From the NCBI RefSeq assembly GCF_000026145.1, contig NC_009445.1:682001-746000 (forward strand): a stretch of DNA of 64,000 bases, in the 5' to 3' direction. The DNA is from Bradyrhizobium sp. ORS 278 (lineage in GTDB: Bacteria > Pseudomonadota > Alphaproteobacteria > Rhizobiales > Xanthobacteraceae). Made by a program: the position numbers and the translations under genes. Position 1 is the first letter of the stretch. The number at the start of each line of letters is the position of its first letter. This document shows positions 16,858-26,214 of this stretch, one piece after another. Under the pieces are notes generated by a model, which saw only the letters and a program-made list of their open reading frames with translations, had not been told where the DNA came from and searched no databases.

Positions 16858-17883
16858 GTGACCTCAGCCGGCGACTATCAGATCTTCGATGCGGGCGACG
16901 TCCTGCTGCAATCGGGCGTGACGTTCCGGTCGCTGCGGCTCGCCTACAAGACCTATGGCACGCTGAATGCCGCCAAGGACAACGTGATCCTCTATCCGAC
17001 CTCGTTCGGTGCCCAGCATGTCGATACCGAATGGCTGATTGGACCGGACGGGATTCTCGACTCCGACAGATATTTCATCATCATCCCGAACTTGTTCGGC
17101 AACGGCCTGTCGTCCTCGCCCTCGAACACGCCGATCGGGGAGACGCCGTTCCCGGCCATCAGCTATCACGACGCCATTGCGGTTCAGCGGCGGCTCCTGG
17201 AGGCGCAGTTCAGCATCGAGAAGCTCGCGCTGGTCTATGGCTGGTCGATGGGCGGCATGCAGGCCTATCATTGGGCCGCGCTCCATCCGGACATGGTCGA
17301 GCGCGCAGCGGTCGTGTGCGGCAGCGCGCGCTGCTCGCCCTACAATCACCTGTTCCTCGACGCGGTGAAGGCGGCGCTGATCGCTGATCCTGCGTTCCGC
17401 AACGGCCGCTTCGTGGACAAGCCCGTGGCCGGCCTGCGCGCCATGGGCCGCATCTATGCCGGCTGGGCGATGTCCTACGAGTTCTACCGCGACGAGGTCT
17501 GGCGCGAGCAGGGCTTTGCTTCGCAGGAGGACTATCTCGCCGCGACCTGGGACACCGCCTTCGCGCATCGCGACGCCAATAATCTGCTCACGCAGATCGC
17601 GATCTGGCAGGGTGGCGACATCGGCAATTGCGCGGCCTTTGGCGGCGATCTCGATCGCGCGCTGGCGGCCATCAAGGCGCATATGCTGCTGATGCCCGGC
17701 CAGACCGACCGCTACTTCGACTGGCGCGACAATGAGCGCGAGCTGCCGAAGCTTATCAATGCGCGCTCTGCCGCGCTGCGGCCGATCCCATCCGTCCACG
17801 GCCATCGCGCCGGCAATCCCGTGCGCATCCCGGCCGATCGCGACTTCATCAAAGCCAACGTCTCGACCCTTCTCCAGAGCTGA
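16858..17883 (+). CDS. Alpha/beta hydrolase of the homoserine O-acetyltransferase (MetX-like) family
   Basis: A 341-residue protein of the MetX-like alpha/beta hydrolase group. The nucleophile elbow is GWSMGG (Ser about 130), Asp comes from MPGQTDRYFD near 287, and His from VHGHRAGNP near 316. The N-terminal LRLAYKTYGTLNAAKDNVI is typical of the family. Many members are not true methionine-pathway enzymes, and no methionine gene is adjacent, so the acyl acceptor is open. The start is a GTG; no ATG is available in frame nearby and the ribosome-binding site is weak. A fatty acid desaturase gene follows after 13 bases, suggesting an acyl or lipid-related role. Confidence 0.78.
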   Translation: MTSAGDYQIFDAGDVLLQSGVTFRSLRLAYKTYGTLNAAKDNVILYPTSFGAQHVDTEWLIGPDGILDSDRYFIIIPNLFGNGLSSSPSNTPIGETPFPAISYHDAIAVQRRLLEAQFSIEKLALVYGWSMGGMQAYHWAALHPDMVERAAVVCGSARCSPYNHLFLDAVKAALIADPAFRNGRFVDKPVAGLRAMGRIYAGWAMSYEFYRDEVWREQGFASQEDYLAATWDTAFAHRDANNLLTQIAIWQGGDIGNCAAFGGDLDRALAAIKAHMLLMPGQTDRYFDWRDNERELPKLINARSAALRPIPSVHGHRAGNPVRIPADRDFIKANVSTLLQS

Positions 17884-17896
17884 GCCGCTATCCGTC

Positions 17897-18856
17897 ATGA
17901 CCGATGTGCTTACCGAAGAATTCGCGCCCCGCTCGAAGCTGCTGACCCCGCCGGTGTTGCAGCAGCTCTGCGCACGGTCCAACCTGAAGGGCGCGTTGCG
18001 CACGCTCAGCCATTACGGCGCGATCATCGCCGTGGGTGCGCTGATCGGAGCAGTCGCATCGAGTCAGGGTTTGCTGTGGGCGCTGCCCTTGCTGCCGGTG
18101 CAGGGCGTACTGATCGCGTTTCTGTTCATGGCGGTGCACGAGACGGCGCACAAGACCGCGTTCGACAGCCGCCGGCTGAACGTCGCGGTCGGCAATCTCT
18201 CCGGCTTCCTGATCGGGCTGCCTTACGAATATTATTGCCTATTCCACTGGGAGCATCACCGCCACACCCAGGATCCCCTGCGCGACCCCGAACTGATCGT
18301 CGGCCCCAAGCCGCGCTCCGAGACGCAGCTCGCGATCGCCTATTCCGGTTTGGTGCAGGTGGCCGGCCGTCTCAGGCTGATGCTGAAACATGCGCTGACC
18401 GGAGAAGTGACCGTGCCCTGGGTTCCCGCCGGCCGCCGCGCCATCATCGTCCGCGAGGCGCGTTTCTACGTCGCCGGCTACGCGCTGCTTCTGATCGGCT
18501 CGCTCGCGCTGCACAGCGCGCTCCTGCTGTGCGTCTGGGTCGTCCCGCTGCTGCTCGGACAGCTGATCCTGCGCCCCTATCTCTACGCCGAGCACACCGG
18601 CTGCGATCACACGAGAAGCGCCTTCCACAACACCCGCACCACCTTCACCACGCCGTTCGTGCACTGGCTCGCCTGGAACATGCCCTACCACGTCGAGCAC
18701 CACGCGTATCCGGCTGTGCCGTTCCACGCCCTGCCGAAGCTGCACGCCATCGTCGATGGCGAGATCAAATATCGCGGCGAGGGGTATGTCGCGGTGACAC
18801 GCCAGACCTGGACGTGGTTTCGGACGCAGTGGGACGGAACGAAGTCTCGTACATAG
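17897..18856 (+). CDS. Membrane fatty acid desaturase-family protein
   Basis: A 319-residue membrane protein with the histidine boxes of the di-iron fatty acid desaturase superfamily: HETAH at 81-85, HWEHHRH at 117-123 and HVEHH at 265-269; EHTGCDH near 234 may add a ligand. Four or so hydrophobic segments (about 40-60, 65-80, 185-205, 205-225) place the boxes on the cytoplasmic face. It is likely to introduce a double bond or hydroxyl into an acyl chain or carotenoid-like lipid. It is the second gene of a pair with the MetX-like hydrolase. The acyl substrate cannot be told. Confidence 0.85.
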   Translation: MTDVLTEEFAPRSKLLTPPVLQQLCARSNLKGALRTLSHYGAIIAVGALIGAVASSQGLLWALPLLPVQGVLIAFLFMAVHETAHKTAFDSRRLNVAVGNLSGFLIGLPYEYYCLFHWEHHRHTQDPLRDPELIVGPKPRSETQLAIAYSGLVQVAGRLRLMLKHALTGEVTVPWVPAGRRAIIVREARFYVAGYALLLIGSLALHSALLLCVWVVPLLLGQLILRPYLYAEHTGCDHTRSAFHNTRTTFTTPFVHWLAWNMPYHVEHHAYPAVPFHALPKLHAIVDGEIKYRGEGYVAVTRQTWTWFRTQWDGTKSRT

Positions 18857-19285
18857 CGAAGTCTCATAGGTCATGAGTTGGGATCCGAGCTATCGCCGCC
18901 CGATCGGTGCGCCCCCTCTCCCGCTTGCGGGGGAGGGTAGGGGTGGGGGCGCCACAGCGGCAGTCTTTCCGGAGCATCCCCCACCCGCATCGCATCTGGC
19001 GATGCCATGCGACCTCCCCCGCAAGCGGGAGAGGCGCAGACCGACCACGTCGCCTGAGATGTCAGAAAGCCCTCGCCACACAGACGGTGTACCCTCTCCC
19101 CTTGTGGGAGAGGGTGGCTTTGATGCGCAGCATGAAAGCCGGGTGAGGGGTTGCCACGAACTCAGACCTGAATTTGTGGCGACCTCTCACCCGAGTGAGT
19201 TTGTGATTACCAGCTGTGTAGCCCTCTCCCACAAGGGGAGAGGGCACAGTCACTGGCACCGTAGCTACGTAGCAGCTGCGTCGCT
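18857..19285. repeat. Two REP-like inverted repeat elements between convergent genes
   Basis: Element A spans about 18910-19034: CCCTCTCCCGCTTGCGGGGG and the inverse CCCCCGCAAGCGGGAGAGG, with GGGGTGGGGG and its inverse inside. Element B spans about 19091-19245: CCCTCTCCCCTTGTGGGAG and the inverse CTCCCACAAGGGGAGAGGG. No gene is seen here. Both are paired-palindrome elements of the REPIN type and may also form terminator-like structures for the desaturase and helicase genes. Confidence 0.8.
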
Positions 19286-21346
19286 TCACCGCCACCGCTC
19301 GCGCATGCGCGCACCCAGGTCAATCCGCGGCCCCGCGCTCGCAACCGTCACCCCCGCCTGCAGCTTCGGCCAGCTCACGCGCTCGAACAGCGGCACCAGC
19401 GCTTCCGGAATGAAGCGTGTGCGCGAGGCGTAGACATGACGATCGCCACGCACCGGCTGGCCATGGACGAAGAAGCGCTGCGGCACCAGCAGGTGCAGGT
19501 CGTCCTTGGCGCGGGTCATCGCGACGTAGAGCAGCCGGCGCTCCTCCTCCAGCTCGGCGGTGGAGCCGGCGCCGAGATCGGACGGCATGCAGCCATCCAC
19601 CACGTTGAGGACGTGCACCGCGTTCCACTCCATGCCCTTGGCGGAATGGATGGTGGAGAGGATCAGGTAGTCCTCGTCGAGCAGCGGCACGCCGGCTTGG
19701 TCGGAGGTCGCATCGGGCGGATCGAGCGTGAGCTCGGTGAGGAAGCGCTCGCGCGAGGCATAGCCGCTGGCGATCTGTTCGAGCTGCAGCAGATCGGCGC
19801 TGCGCATCTCGGCATCCTCGTGCACGCGTTCGAGATGCGGCTGATACCAGTGCCTGATTCGCTCGATATCGGCCGGCCAGTCCGAGCTCCGCAACTGCTC
19901 CAGCGTGCGCACGAACGCGGTCCAATCCTCGCCGGCGCGGGCCGGCGTCGGCTGTGCGCACAACGTCCGAAGCGGATCGGCGCTCTCACTGATGGCATCG
20001 AGCAGCCGCTGCGCCGAGGCCGGACCGATGCCGGGAATGAGATGCAGCACGCGGAAGCCGGCGATGCGGTCGCGCGGGTTCTCGACGAAGCGCAGGCAGG
20101 CCAGCATGTCCTTGACATGGGCGGCATCGAGAAATTTCAGGCCGCCGAACTTCACGAAGGGAATGTTCCGCCGCGTCAGCTCGATCTCCAGCGGCCCCGA
20201 GTGCGACGACGTCCGGAACAGCACCGCCTGCTGCTTCAGCACGATGCCTTCCTCGCGCTTGGCCAGCACCTGCTCGACGATGTAGCGCGCCTGGTCGGTC
20301 TCGTCGCGCACCGTCACCAGCTGCGGCTTGCGCGAGGCGGTGCGGTCGGTCCACAAATTCTTGGTGAAGCGCTCGCGCGCCAGCCCGATCACGGCGTTGG
20401 CGGCCGAGAGGATCGGCTGCGTCGAGCGGTAGTTGCGGTCGAGCGTGACGATGTCGGCGCGCGGGCTGAACTGGTCGGGAAATTCCAGGATGTTGCGCAC
20501 GGTCGCGGCGCGGAATGCGTAGATCGACTGCGCGTCGTCGCCGACCACCGTAAGGCCTGCACCATCCGGCTTCAGGCCGAGCAGGATCTGCGATTGCAGC
20601 CGGTTCGTGTCCTGATACTCGTCGACCAGCACGTGATCGAAGCGCTCGCCGATCTCGCGGGCGATGGTTTCATCCGCCATCATCTGCGCCCAGTAGAGCA
20701 GCAGGTCGTCGTAGTCGAGCACGGCGTTGGCCTGCTTGGCCTCGACATAGGCCGCGAACAAGCCCTTCAGCTCACCGGCCCATTCAGCGCACCATGGAAA
20801 ATGCCGCACCAGCGCCTCGTCCAGCGGCATGTCGGCATTGACGCAGCGCGAGTAGATCGCGAGGCAAGTTCCCTTCGTCGGGAAGCGGCGCTGCGTGTTG
20901 GACAGGCCGCGCTCATGCCGCACCAGGTTCATCAGGTCGGCGGAATCCTCGCGATCATGGATCGTGAACACGGGATCGAGGCCGATGCGCTCGGCGTATT
21001 CGCGCAGCATTCGCGCGCCGAGGCCGTGAAACGTGCCGGCCCAGGTGAGCCCCGCGGTGATCGCCTCCGCCTGGCCGCCGAGCACCTTGCGCGCGATGCG
21101 CTCGACGCGCCGGCTCATTTCGCTCGCCGCGCGGCGCGAGAATGTCATCAGCAGGATGCGGCGCGGATCGGCGCCGTTGACGAGGAGATGTGCGACGCGA
21201 TGCGCCAGCGTGTTGGTCTTGCCCGAGCCGGCACCCGCGATGATCAGCAACGGCGGGCCCGGTGCGGCGGACGTGCCGCCATGCTCGACGGCGCGGCGCT
21301 GCTCCGGATTGAGATCATCGAGATATGTCGCCGCAATCGCCTGCAC
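19286..21346 (-). CDS. UvrD/Rep/PcrA-family ATP-dependent DNA helicase
   Basis: A 686-residue superfamily 1A helicase. Seen in order: LNPEQRRAVEH (Q motif) near 12, Walker A GAGSGKT near 37, FSRRAASEM, Walker B-type VDEYQDTN near 240, VVGDDAQSIYAFRAA near 262, DRNYRST near 292, STIHSAKGMEWNAVHV near 575 and LLYVAMTRAKDDLHL near 620. These proteins unwind DNA 3' to 5' during repair or replication restart. The start is GTG 21346, preceded by GGGAGA; a TTG seven codons upstream is the alternative. UvrD proper is usually somewhat longer, so this is probably a second UvrD/Rep paralogue. Confidence 0.9.
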   Translation of the reverse strand: MQAIAATYLDDLNPEQRRAVEHGGTSAAPGPPLLIIAGAGSGKTNTLAHRVAHLLVNGADPRRILLMTFSRRAASEMSRRVERIARKVLGGQAEAITAGLTWAGTFHGLGARMLREYAERIGLDPVFTIHDREDSADLMNLVRHERGLSNTQRRFPTKGTCLAIYSRCVNADMPLDEALVRHFPWCAEWAGELKGLFAAYVEAKQANAVLDYDDLLLYWAQMMADETIAREIGERFDHVLVDEYQDTNRLQSQILLGLKPDGAGLTVVGDDAQSIYAFRAATVRNILEFPDQFSPRADIVTLDRNYRSTQPILSAANAVIGLARERFTKNLWTDRTASRKPQLVTVRDETDQARYIVEQVLAKREEGIVLKQQAVLFRTSSHSGPLEIELTRRNIPFVKFGGLKFLDAAHVKDMLACLRFVENPRDRIAGFRVLHLIPGIGPASAQRLLDAISESADPLRTLCAQPTPARAGEDWTAFVRTLEQLRSSDWPADIERIRHWYQPHLERVHEDAEMRSADLLQLEQIASGYASRERFLTELTLDPPDATSDQAGVPLLDEDYLILSTIHSAKGMEWNAVHVLNVVDGCMPSDLGAGSTAELEEERRLLYVAMTRAKDDLHLLVPQRFFVHGQPVRGDRHVYASRTRFIPEALVPLFERVSWPKLQAGVTVASAGPRIDLGARMRERWR

Positions 21347-21542
21347 GAATCGTCTCCCAGCGCGCAAGAATCAGTGATTTGCCCCTCGCGTGCAACGACA
21401 TGGTCCGCTTGCGGCAGCGTTTTACATGATTCGCAACCGGTCTTTTTTGCCACGGTTGCCCACAGAGCGTCAGCCAGCCGCTTGCGCTGGCGCGTGCGGA
21501 CTCCTATCCAATCAGCCCCGTCACGAATCTCGGAAGAACACC

Positions 21543-23858
21543 GTGTCGAATTTTGCCTCCATCATCGCTGCTGAGCTCTCCGTTCGGGATGCCCAGGTCC
21601 AGGCCGCGATCGACCTGCTCGACGGCGGCGCGACCGTTCCGTTCATCGCGCGCTACCGCAAGGAAGCGACGGGCATGCTGGACGACACGCAGCTGCGCAC
21701 GCTCGAAGAGCGGCTGCGCTATCTGCGCGAGATGGACGCCCGCCGCACTGCGATCATCGAGAGCATCAAGTCGCAGGGCAAGATGACGCCTGAGATCGAG
21801 CTGGCGCTGGCGACCGCCGACACCAAGGCGCGACTGGAAGACATCTACCTGCCGTTCAAGGAGAAGCGCCGCACCAAGGCGCAGATCGCCAAGGAGGCCG
21901 GGCTCGAGCCGCTGGCCGACATGCTGATCGGCGATCCCATGAAGAACCCCGAGGACGAGGCCAAGGCGTTCATCAAGAAGGACGGCGACAATCCGGTCAA
22001 GGACGTCAAAGCCGCGCTCGACGGTGCGCGCGCGATCCTGGTCGAGCGCTTCGCCGAGCATGCCGACCTCGTCGGCTCGCTGCGCGAGGAGATGTGGACC
22101 CGCGGCGCGGTCAAGTCCTCGGTGCGCCACGGCAAGAAGACCGAAGGCGCGAAGTTCGCCGACTATTTCGATTTCTCCGAGCCGTTCACCAAGCTCCCAT
22201 CGCACCGCATCCTGGCGATGCTGCGCGGCGAGAAGGAAGAGATTCTGCAGCTCGATTTCGGCGATGGCGAGCCGGAGGATTCGAAGGATCCCTCGCTGTA
22301 TGAGAACCGGATCGCGGTGACCTTCGGCATCTCGCGCCAGGGCCGTCCCGCCGATCAGTTCCTGTCCGACTCCGTGCGCTGGGCCTGGCGCACGCGCATC
22401 AAGACCTCGCTCGCGCTCGATGTCCGCATGCGCCTGTGGCAGGAGGCCGAGAAGGAAGCCGTGCGCGTGTTCGCCGCGAACCTGCGCGATCTGCTGCTCG
22501 CCGCGCCCGCGGGCGGCCGCGCCACGCTCGGGCTCGACCCTGGCTTCCGCACCGGAGTCAAGGTCGCCGTCATTGATCGCACCGGCAAGTTCGTCGATCA
22601 CGCGACGATCTATCCGCACGAGCCGCAGCGGCAGTGGAACGAGAGCATGCTCACGCTTGCGCAGCTCTGCATCAAGCATCGCATCGAGCTGGTCGCGATC
22701 GGCAACGGCACCGCGTCGCGCGAGACCGAGAAGCTGGTCACTGACCTGATGAAGCTGAAGCCGGACCTGAAGCTGACCAAGGCGATCGTGTCGGAAGCGG
22801 GCGCCTCGGTCTATTCGGCCTCGGAATTCGCGGCCAAGGAATTCCCCAATCTCGACGTCTCGATCCGCGGTGCTGTCTCGATCGCGCGCCGCCTGCAGGA
22901 TCCGCTTGGCGAACTCGTGAAGGTGCCGCCCGCCTCGATCGGCGTCGGGCAGTATCAGCACGACCTCAATCAGTACGAGCTGGCGCGCGCGCTCGATGCC
23001 ACCGTCGAGGACTGCGTGAACGCGGTCGGCGTCGATCTCAATACCGCATCCGCGCCGCTGCTCGCGCGTGTGTCCGGCATCGGCGAGACCTTGGCGCAGA
23101 ATATCGTCGCGCATCGCGATGCCAACGGGCCGTTCCCGACGCGCGACAAGCTGAAGGATGTGCCGCGGCTCGGGCCGAAGGCATTCGAGCAATGCGCCGG
23201 CTTCCTGCGCATCCGCGACGGCGACAATCCGCTCGATGCCTCCGGCGTGCATCCGGAAGCCTATCCGGTCGTGAAGAAGATCCTCGAGGCGACCAAGAGC
23301 GACATCAAGGTGCTGATCGGGGAGACCAAGACGCTGAAGGCGCTCAATCCGGCGAAGTTCGCCGACGAGCGCTTCGGCGTCCCGACCGTTACCGACATCA
23401 TCAAGGAACTGGAGAAGCCGGGCCGCGACCCGCGCCCCGAGTTCAAGACCGCGACCTTCCAGGAAGGCGTCGAGAAGATCACCGACCTCAAGCCCGGCAT
23501 GATCCTCGAGGCGACCGTCACCAACGTCGCGGCGTTCGGCGCCTTCGCCGACATCGGCGTGCACCAGGACGGCCTGATCCACATCTCGGCGATGTCCGAG
23601 AAGCGCATCAACGATCCGCGCGAGGTGGTGAAGCCGGGCCAGGTCGTAAAGGTCAAGGTGCTGGACGTCGACGTGCCGCGCCAGCGCATCTCGCTGACCT
23701 TGCGGCTGTCCGATCCACTGCCCGCCAAGGGCGAGAAGCGCACCAGCGCGCGGCCGCCAGCGGCGGCGCGCATGACCACGCGCGAGGAGAAGCCGTCGGG
23801 CGGCGGCGCGTTCGCGGCGGCGCTGGCGAAGGCCCAGGAGCGGCGCAAGGGCGCCTGA
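21543..23858 (+). CDS. tex: Tex-family RNA-binding transcription accessory protein
   Basis: A 771-residue cytoplasmic protein with the full Tex layout: an N-terminal helical domain ([21 protein letters not shown] near 22), a YqgF/RNase H-like domain ([16 protein letters not shown] near 328), a helix-hairpin-helix region (about 495-557, [20 protein letters not shown]) and a C-terminal S1 domain (about 651-721, [20 protein letters not shown]). Tex binds nucleic acid and affects transcription; its exact job in alphaproteobacteria is not settled. The start is GTG 21543 after GGAAGAA. A short basic Ala/Arg-rich tail follows S1. The next gene starts 19 bases downstream. Confidence 0.95.
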   Translation: MSNFASIIAAELSVRDAQVQAAIDLLDGGATVPFIARYRKEATGMLDDTQLRTLEERLRYLREMDARRTAIIESIKSQGKMTPEIELALATADTKARLEDIYLPFKEKRRTKAQIAKEAGLEPLADMLIGDPMKNPEDEAKAFIKKDGDNPVKDVKAALDGARAILVERFAEHADLVGSLREEMWTRGAVKSSVRHGKKTEGAKFADYFDFSEPFTKLPSHRILAMLRGEKEEILQLDFGDGEPEDSKDPSLYENRIAVTFGISRQGRPADQFLSDSVRWAWRTRIKTSLALDVRMRLWQEAEKEAVRVFAANLRDLLLAAPAGGRATLGLDPGFRTGVKVAVIDRTGKFVDHATIYPHEPQRQWNESMLTLAQLCIKHRIELVAIGNGTASRETEKLVTDLMKLKPDLKLTKAIVSEAGASVYSASEFAAKEFPNLDVSIRGAVSIARRLQDPLGELVKVPPASIGVGQYQHDLNQYELARALDATVEDCVNAVGVDLNTASAPLLARVSGIGETLAQNIVAHRDANGPFPTRDKLKDVPRLGPKAFEQCAGFLRIRDGDNPLDASGVHPEAYPVVKKILEATKSDIKVLIGETKTLKALNPAKFADERFGVPTVTDIIKELEKPGRDPRPEFKTATFQEGVEKITDLKPGMILEATVTNVAAFGAFADIGVHQDGLIHISAMSEKRINDPREVVKPGQVVKVKVLDVDVPRQRISLTLRLSDPLPAKGEKRTSARPPAAARMTTREEKPSGGGAFAAALAKAQERRKGA

Positions 23859-23877
23859 GGCGCCCATAGGAGGAGGC

Positions 23878-24522
23878 ATGGCAGGCCGCATCGCGATCAT
23901 TGCAGGATCAACCGGCCTCGTTGGCCGGGAGCTGCTGCGCGGCCTGCTCGCCGACCCCGGGGTTGATCACGTCCACAGCGTCGGCCGCCGCGCCCCGCCG
24001 CAGGTCTCGCCGAAGCTGACGAGTCACGTTGTCGACTTCACCGCGCTGCCGTCGCTGCCGGCGGCGGACGAGCTGTATCTCGCACTGGGGACGACCATCA
24101 AGGTCGCCGGAAGCCAGGCGGCCTTTCGCGCGATCGACCATGACGCGAACCTCGCCGTGGCCAAGGCGGCGCTGGCGAGCGGCGCGACGCGGGTGGGCCT
24201 GGTCAGCGCCATGGGCGCTGATGCGAGGTCGCGCATCTTCTACAGCCGCGTGAAAGGTGAGCTCGAGGACGCACTGTCCGCACTTCCGTTCGCAGGTCTG
24301 GTGATTGCCCGTCCTTCGCTGCTGGCTGGAGCCCGCGCCGAGCTCGGGCAGCCGAGCCGGCCGGGCGAGGAATGGGGCAGCGCCGTAAGCAGGATGATCG
24401 GGTTCCTGATTCCGCCAAACTACAAGCCGATCGCTGCGGCGGATGTTGCGTCTGCGCTGTTGTCCGCCGTGCCCTCCGCGACGGGCAGGGCCATTCTCCT
24501 GTCGGGTGCCATGCGCCGGTGA
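23878..24522 (+). CDS. NAD(P)-binding Rossmann-fold (atypical SDR/epimerase-like) protein
   Basis: A 214-residue protein with the atypical short-chain dehydrogenase motif AGSTGLVGRELLRGLL at 9-24, then ELYLALGTT, RVGLVSAMGADA and FYSRVKGELEDALSALPF, the pattern of the HTATIP2/YbjT-like oxidoreductases. It lacks the classical YxxxK pair in standard spacing, although Y..VKGE may serve. The strong AGGAGG site lies directly before the ATG, and the gene follows tex closely, so the two are probably co-transcribed. Substrate unknown. Confidence 0.75.
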   Translation: MAGRIAIIAGSTGLVGRELLRGLLADPGVDHVHSVGRRAPPQVSPKLTSHVVDFTALPSLPAADELYLALGTTIKVAGSQAAFRAIDHDANLAVAKAALASGATRVGLVSAMGADARSRIFYSRVKGELEDALSALPFAGLVIARPSLLAGARAELGQPSRPGEEWGSAVSRMIGFLIPPNYKPIAAADVASALLSAVPSATGRAILLSGAMRR

Positions 24523-24780
24523 TCCCCGCTCACCTCTTGCGGAGACTGGCGACCGCGCCATTTATGAATAATCGAAGTTGCGTGACCTGTGCGTTGCAGC
24601 GTGCATTCGCGCGTGCACAAGCCGACGGGACGGATCACCGTGTTAGTACGGGGACCGTATTTATCCGGCGTCGATTACTTAAGTAGATCAAGTTTTCCTT
24701 AATCCGAAGCATGTGTCATCGGCAGCAATCAAACGAAACACGTCTCGTTCGCAGTCGCCGAAAGCATTCCAGGAAAATCC

Positions 24781-25857
24781 ATGATGCCGCGCAGCTTCAC
24801 CGCTCGTTCCCTTTCGCTCGGCACCGCTGTTGCCCTCGTCTTCGGCTTCGCCACCGCCGGCCTCGGCGCCGCTCTCGTCGGCGAGACCAAGCAGGTCACG
24901 CTGCAGCAGAAAGGTCCGTCGAGCACGGATGCGTTGAAGGCGTTGTACCGGCGTCCGGCGACGATCCCGTTCCCTAAGGACAATCCCTACACGCCCGAAA
25001 AGGCGGCGCTCGGCAAGAAGCTGTATTTCGACACGCGACTGTCGGTGTCGATGGCGCAGTCCTGCGGCAGCTGCCACAGCCCGAGCTTCGGCTGGGGCGA
25101 TGGACTCGCTGTCGGCGTCGGCAATGGCATGAACAAGCTCGGCCGGCACTCGCCGACTGTCGTCAACGCGGCCTGGGGCGAGATCTTCATGTGGGACGGC
25201 CGGCTGGCCAATCTGGAGGAGCAGGCGCTCGGTCCGATCCAGGCTGCCGGCGAGATGAACATGCCGCTCGATCATCTGATGCAGCGTCTCGGTTCGATCC
25301 CGGAATACAAGCCGCTGTTCGAAGCCGCTTTTCCCAAGGACGGCATGACGCCGAAGACGCTCGCCAAGGCGATCGCGACCTACGAGCGCACCGTAGTCTC
25401 GGACCGCGCGCCCTTCGATGCCTGGATCGATGGCGACGAGAGGGCGATCTCCGAGGACGCCAAGCGCGGCTTTGCGCTGTTCAACGGCAAGGCGCAGTGC
25501 GTGACGTGCCACGAAGGCTGGAACTTCACCAATGACGGCTTCCAGGACATCGGGCTGCCGAGCAAGGATATCGGCCGGGGCGAGTACGCGCCCGGCGTCA
25601 TCAAGATGCAGCATGCCTTCAAGACACCGGGCCTGCGCGAGATCACGCGCCGCGCGCCGTTCATGCATGACGGCTCGCTGGCCACGCTGGAGCAGGTCGT
25701 CGACCACTATGACAGCGGCGGCGTCGATCGGCCGAGCCGTTCCGACCTGATGCGCCCGCTCGGGCTGAGCGCTGCCGAAAAGTCCGATCTCGTTGCGTTC
25801 CTGAAAACTCTCACCAGCAATCTCACTCCGACGGCCGCCCCGGTGCTGCCGCGCTAA
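24781..25857 (+). CDS. Periplasmic di-heme cytochrome c peroxidase / MauG-family protein
   Basis: A 358-residue exported protein: signal peptide to about residue 30, then two c-type heme sites, CGSCH at 95-99 and CVTCH at 240-244, spaced as in bacterial cytochrome c peroxidase and MauG. RNVALTAP-type regions of classical CcpA are replaced by HSPTVVNAAWGEIFMWDGR near 121, which resembles the MauG-like group. Family members reduce hydrogen peroxide with electrons from cytochrome c or a cupredoxin, or oxidise a partner protein. A cupredoxin gene begins on its stop codon (TAATG), making a likely electron-donor or substrate pair. AGGAAAA precedes ATG 24781. Confidence 0.9.
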   Translation: MMPRSFTARSLSLGTAVALVFGFATAGLGAALVGETKQVTLQQKGPSSTDALKALYRRPATIPFPKDNPYTPEKAALGKKLYFDTRLSVSMAQSCGSCHSPSFGWGDGLAVGVGNGMNKLGRHSPTVVNAAWGEIFMWDGRLANLEEQALGPIQAAGEMNMPLDHLMQRLGSIPEYKPLFEAAFPKDGMTPKTLAKAIATYERTVVSDRAPFDAWIDGDERAISEDAKRGFALFNGKAQCVTCHEGWNFTNDGFQDIGLPSKDIGRGEYAPGVIKMQHAFKTPGLREITRRAPFMHDGSLATLEQVVDHYDSGGVDRPSRSDLMRPLGLSAAEKSDLVAFLKTLTSNLTPTAAPVLPR

Positions 25858-25871
25858 TGATGGAAATCACC

Positions 25872-26195
25872 ATGTCCCGAGCCCGAAGCCTTCTCGCCGT
25901 CGCAATTCTCGCCGGCCTGTCCACCGGTGCGCTGGCCGCCACGCAGGTCATCCATCAGCAGGGCCGGGCGTTCTCGGAGGAGAGCGTCACCGTGAAGAAG
26001 GGCGATGCGCTCACCTTTCTGAATGACGACACGATTCCGCACAACATCATGTCGACCAGCAAGGGCAACGAGTTCAATCTCGGCTCCCAGCAGCCGGGCG
26101 CCTCCACCGACGTGACCTTCAAGGAGGCCGGCGAGGTGGCGGTGATCTGCGCGATCCATCCGCGCATGAAAATGACCGTCAAGGTCGTCGACTAA
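25872..26195 (+). CDS. Periplasmic type 1 copper protein (plastocyanin/amicyanin-like cupredoxin)
   Basis: From ATG 25872 the protein has 107 residues, with a signal peptide (MSRARSLLAVAILAGLSTGA) and a cupredoxin fold. The copper ligands are visible: His in DTIPHNIM near 57 and the C-terminal loop C-A-I-H-P-R-M, which has the short CxxHxxM spacing of amicyanin and pseudoazurin-like proteins. An ATG at 25857 overlaps the peroxidase stop and would add five residues. It most likely passes electrons to or from the adjacent di-heme protein. Confidence 0.88.
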   Translation: MSRARSLLAVAILAGLSTGALAATQVIHQQGRAFSEESVTVKKGDALTFLNDDTIPHNIMSTSKGNEFNLGSQQPGASTDVTFKEAGEVAVICAIHPRMKMTVKVVD

Positions 26196-26214
26196 GGCTC
26201 TGGAGCACTGACAC

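Noticed and set aside
18857..19285. A CRISPR-like array
   Set aside because: The repeats are inverted palindromic pairs of two types, not regularly spaced direct repeats with unique spacers, and there are no cas genes.
24660..24700. An FNR box upstream of the di-heme peroxidase gene
   Set aside because: Only the right half-site (ATCAA near 24690) matches; the left half CTTAA does not.
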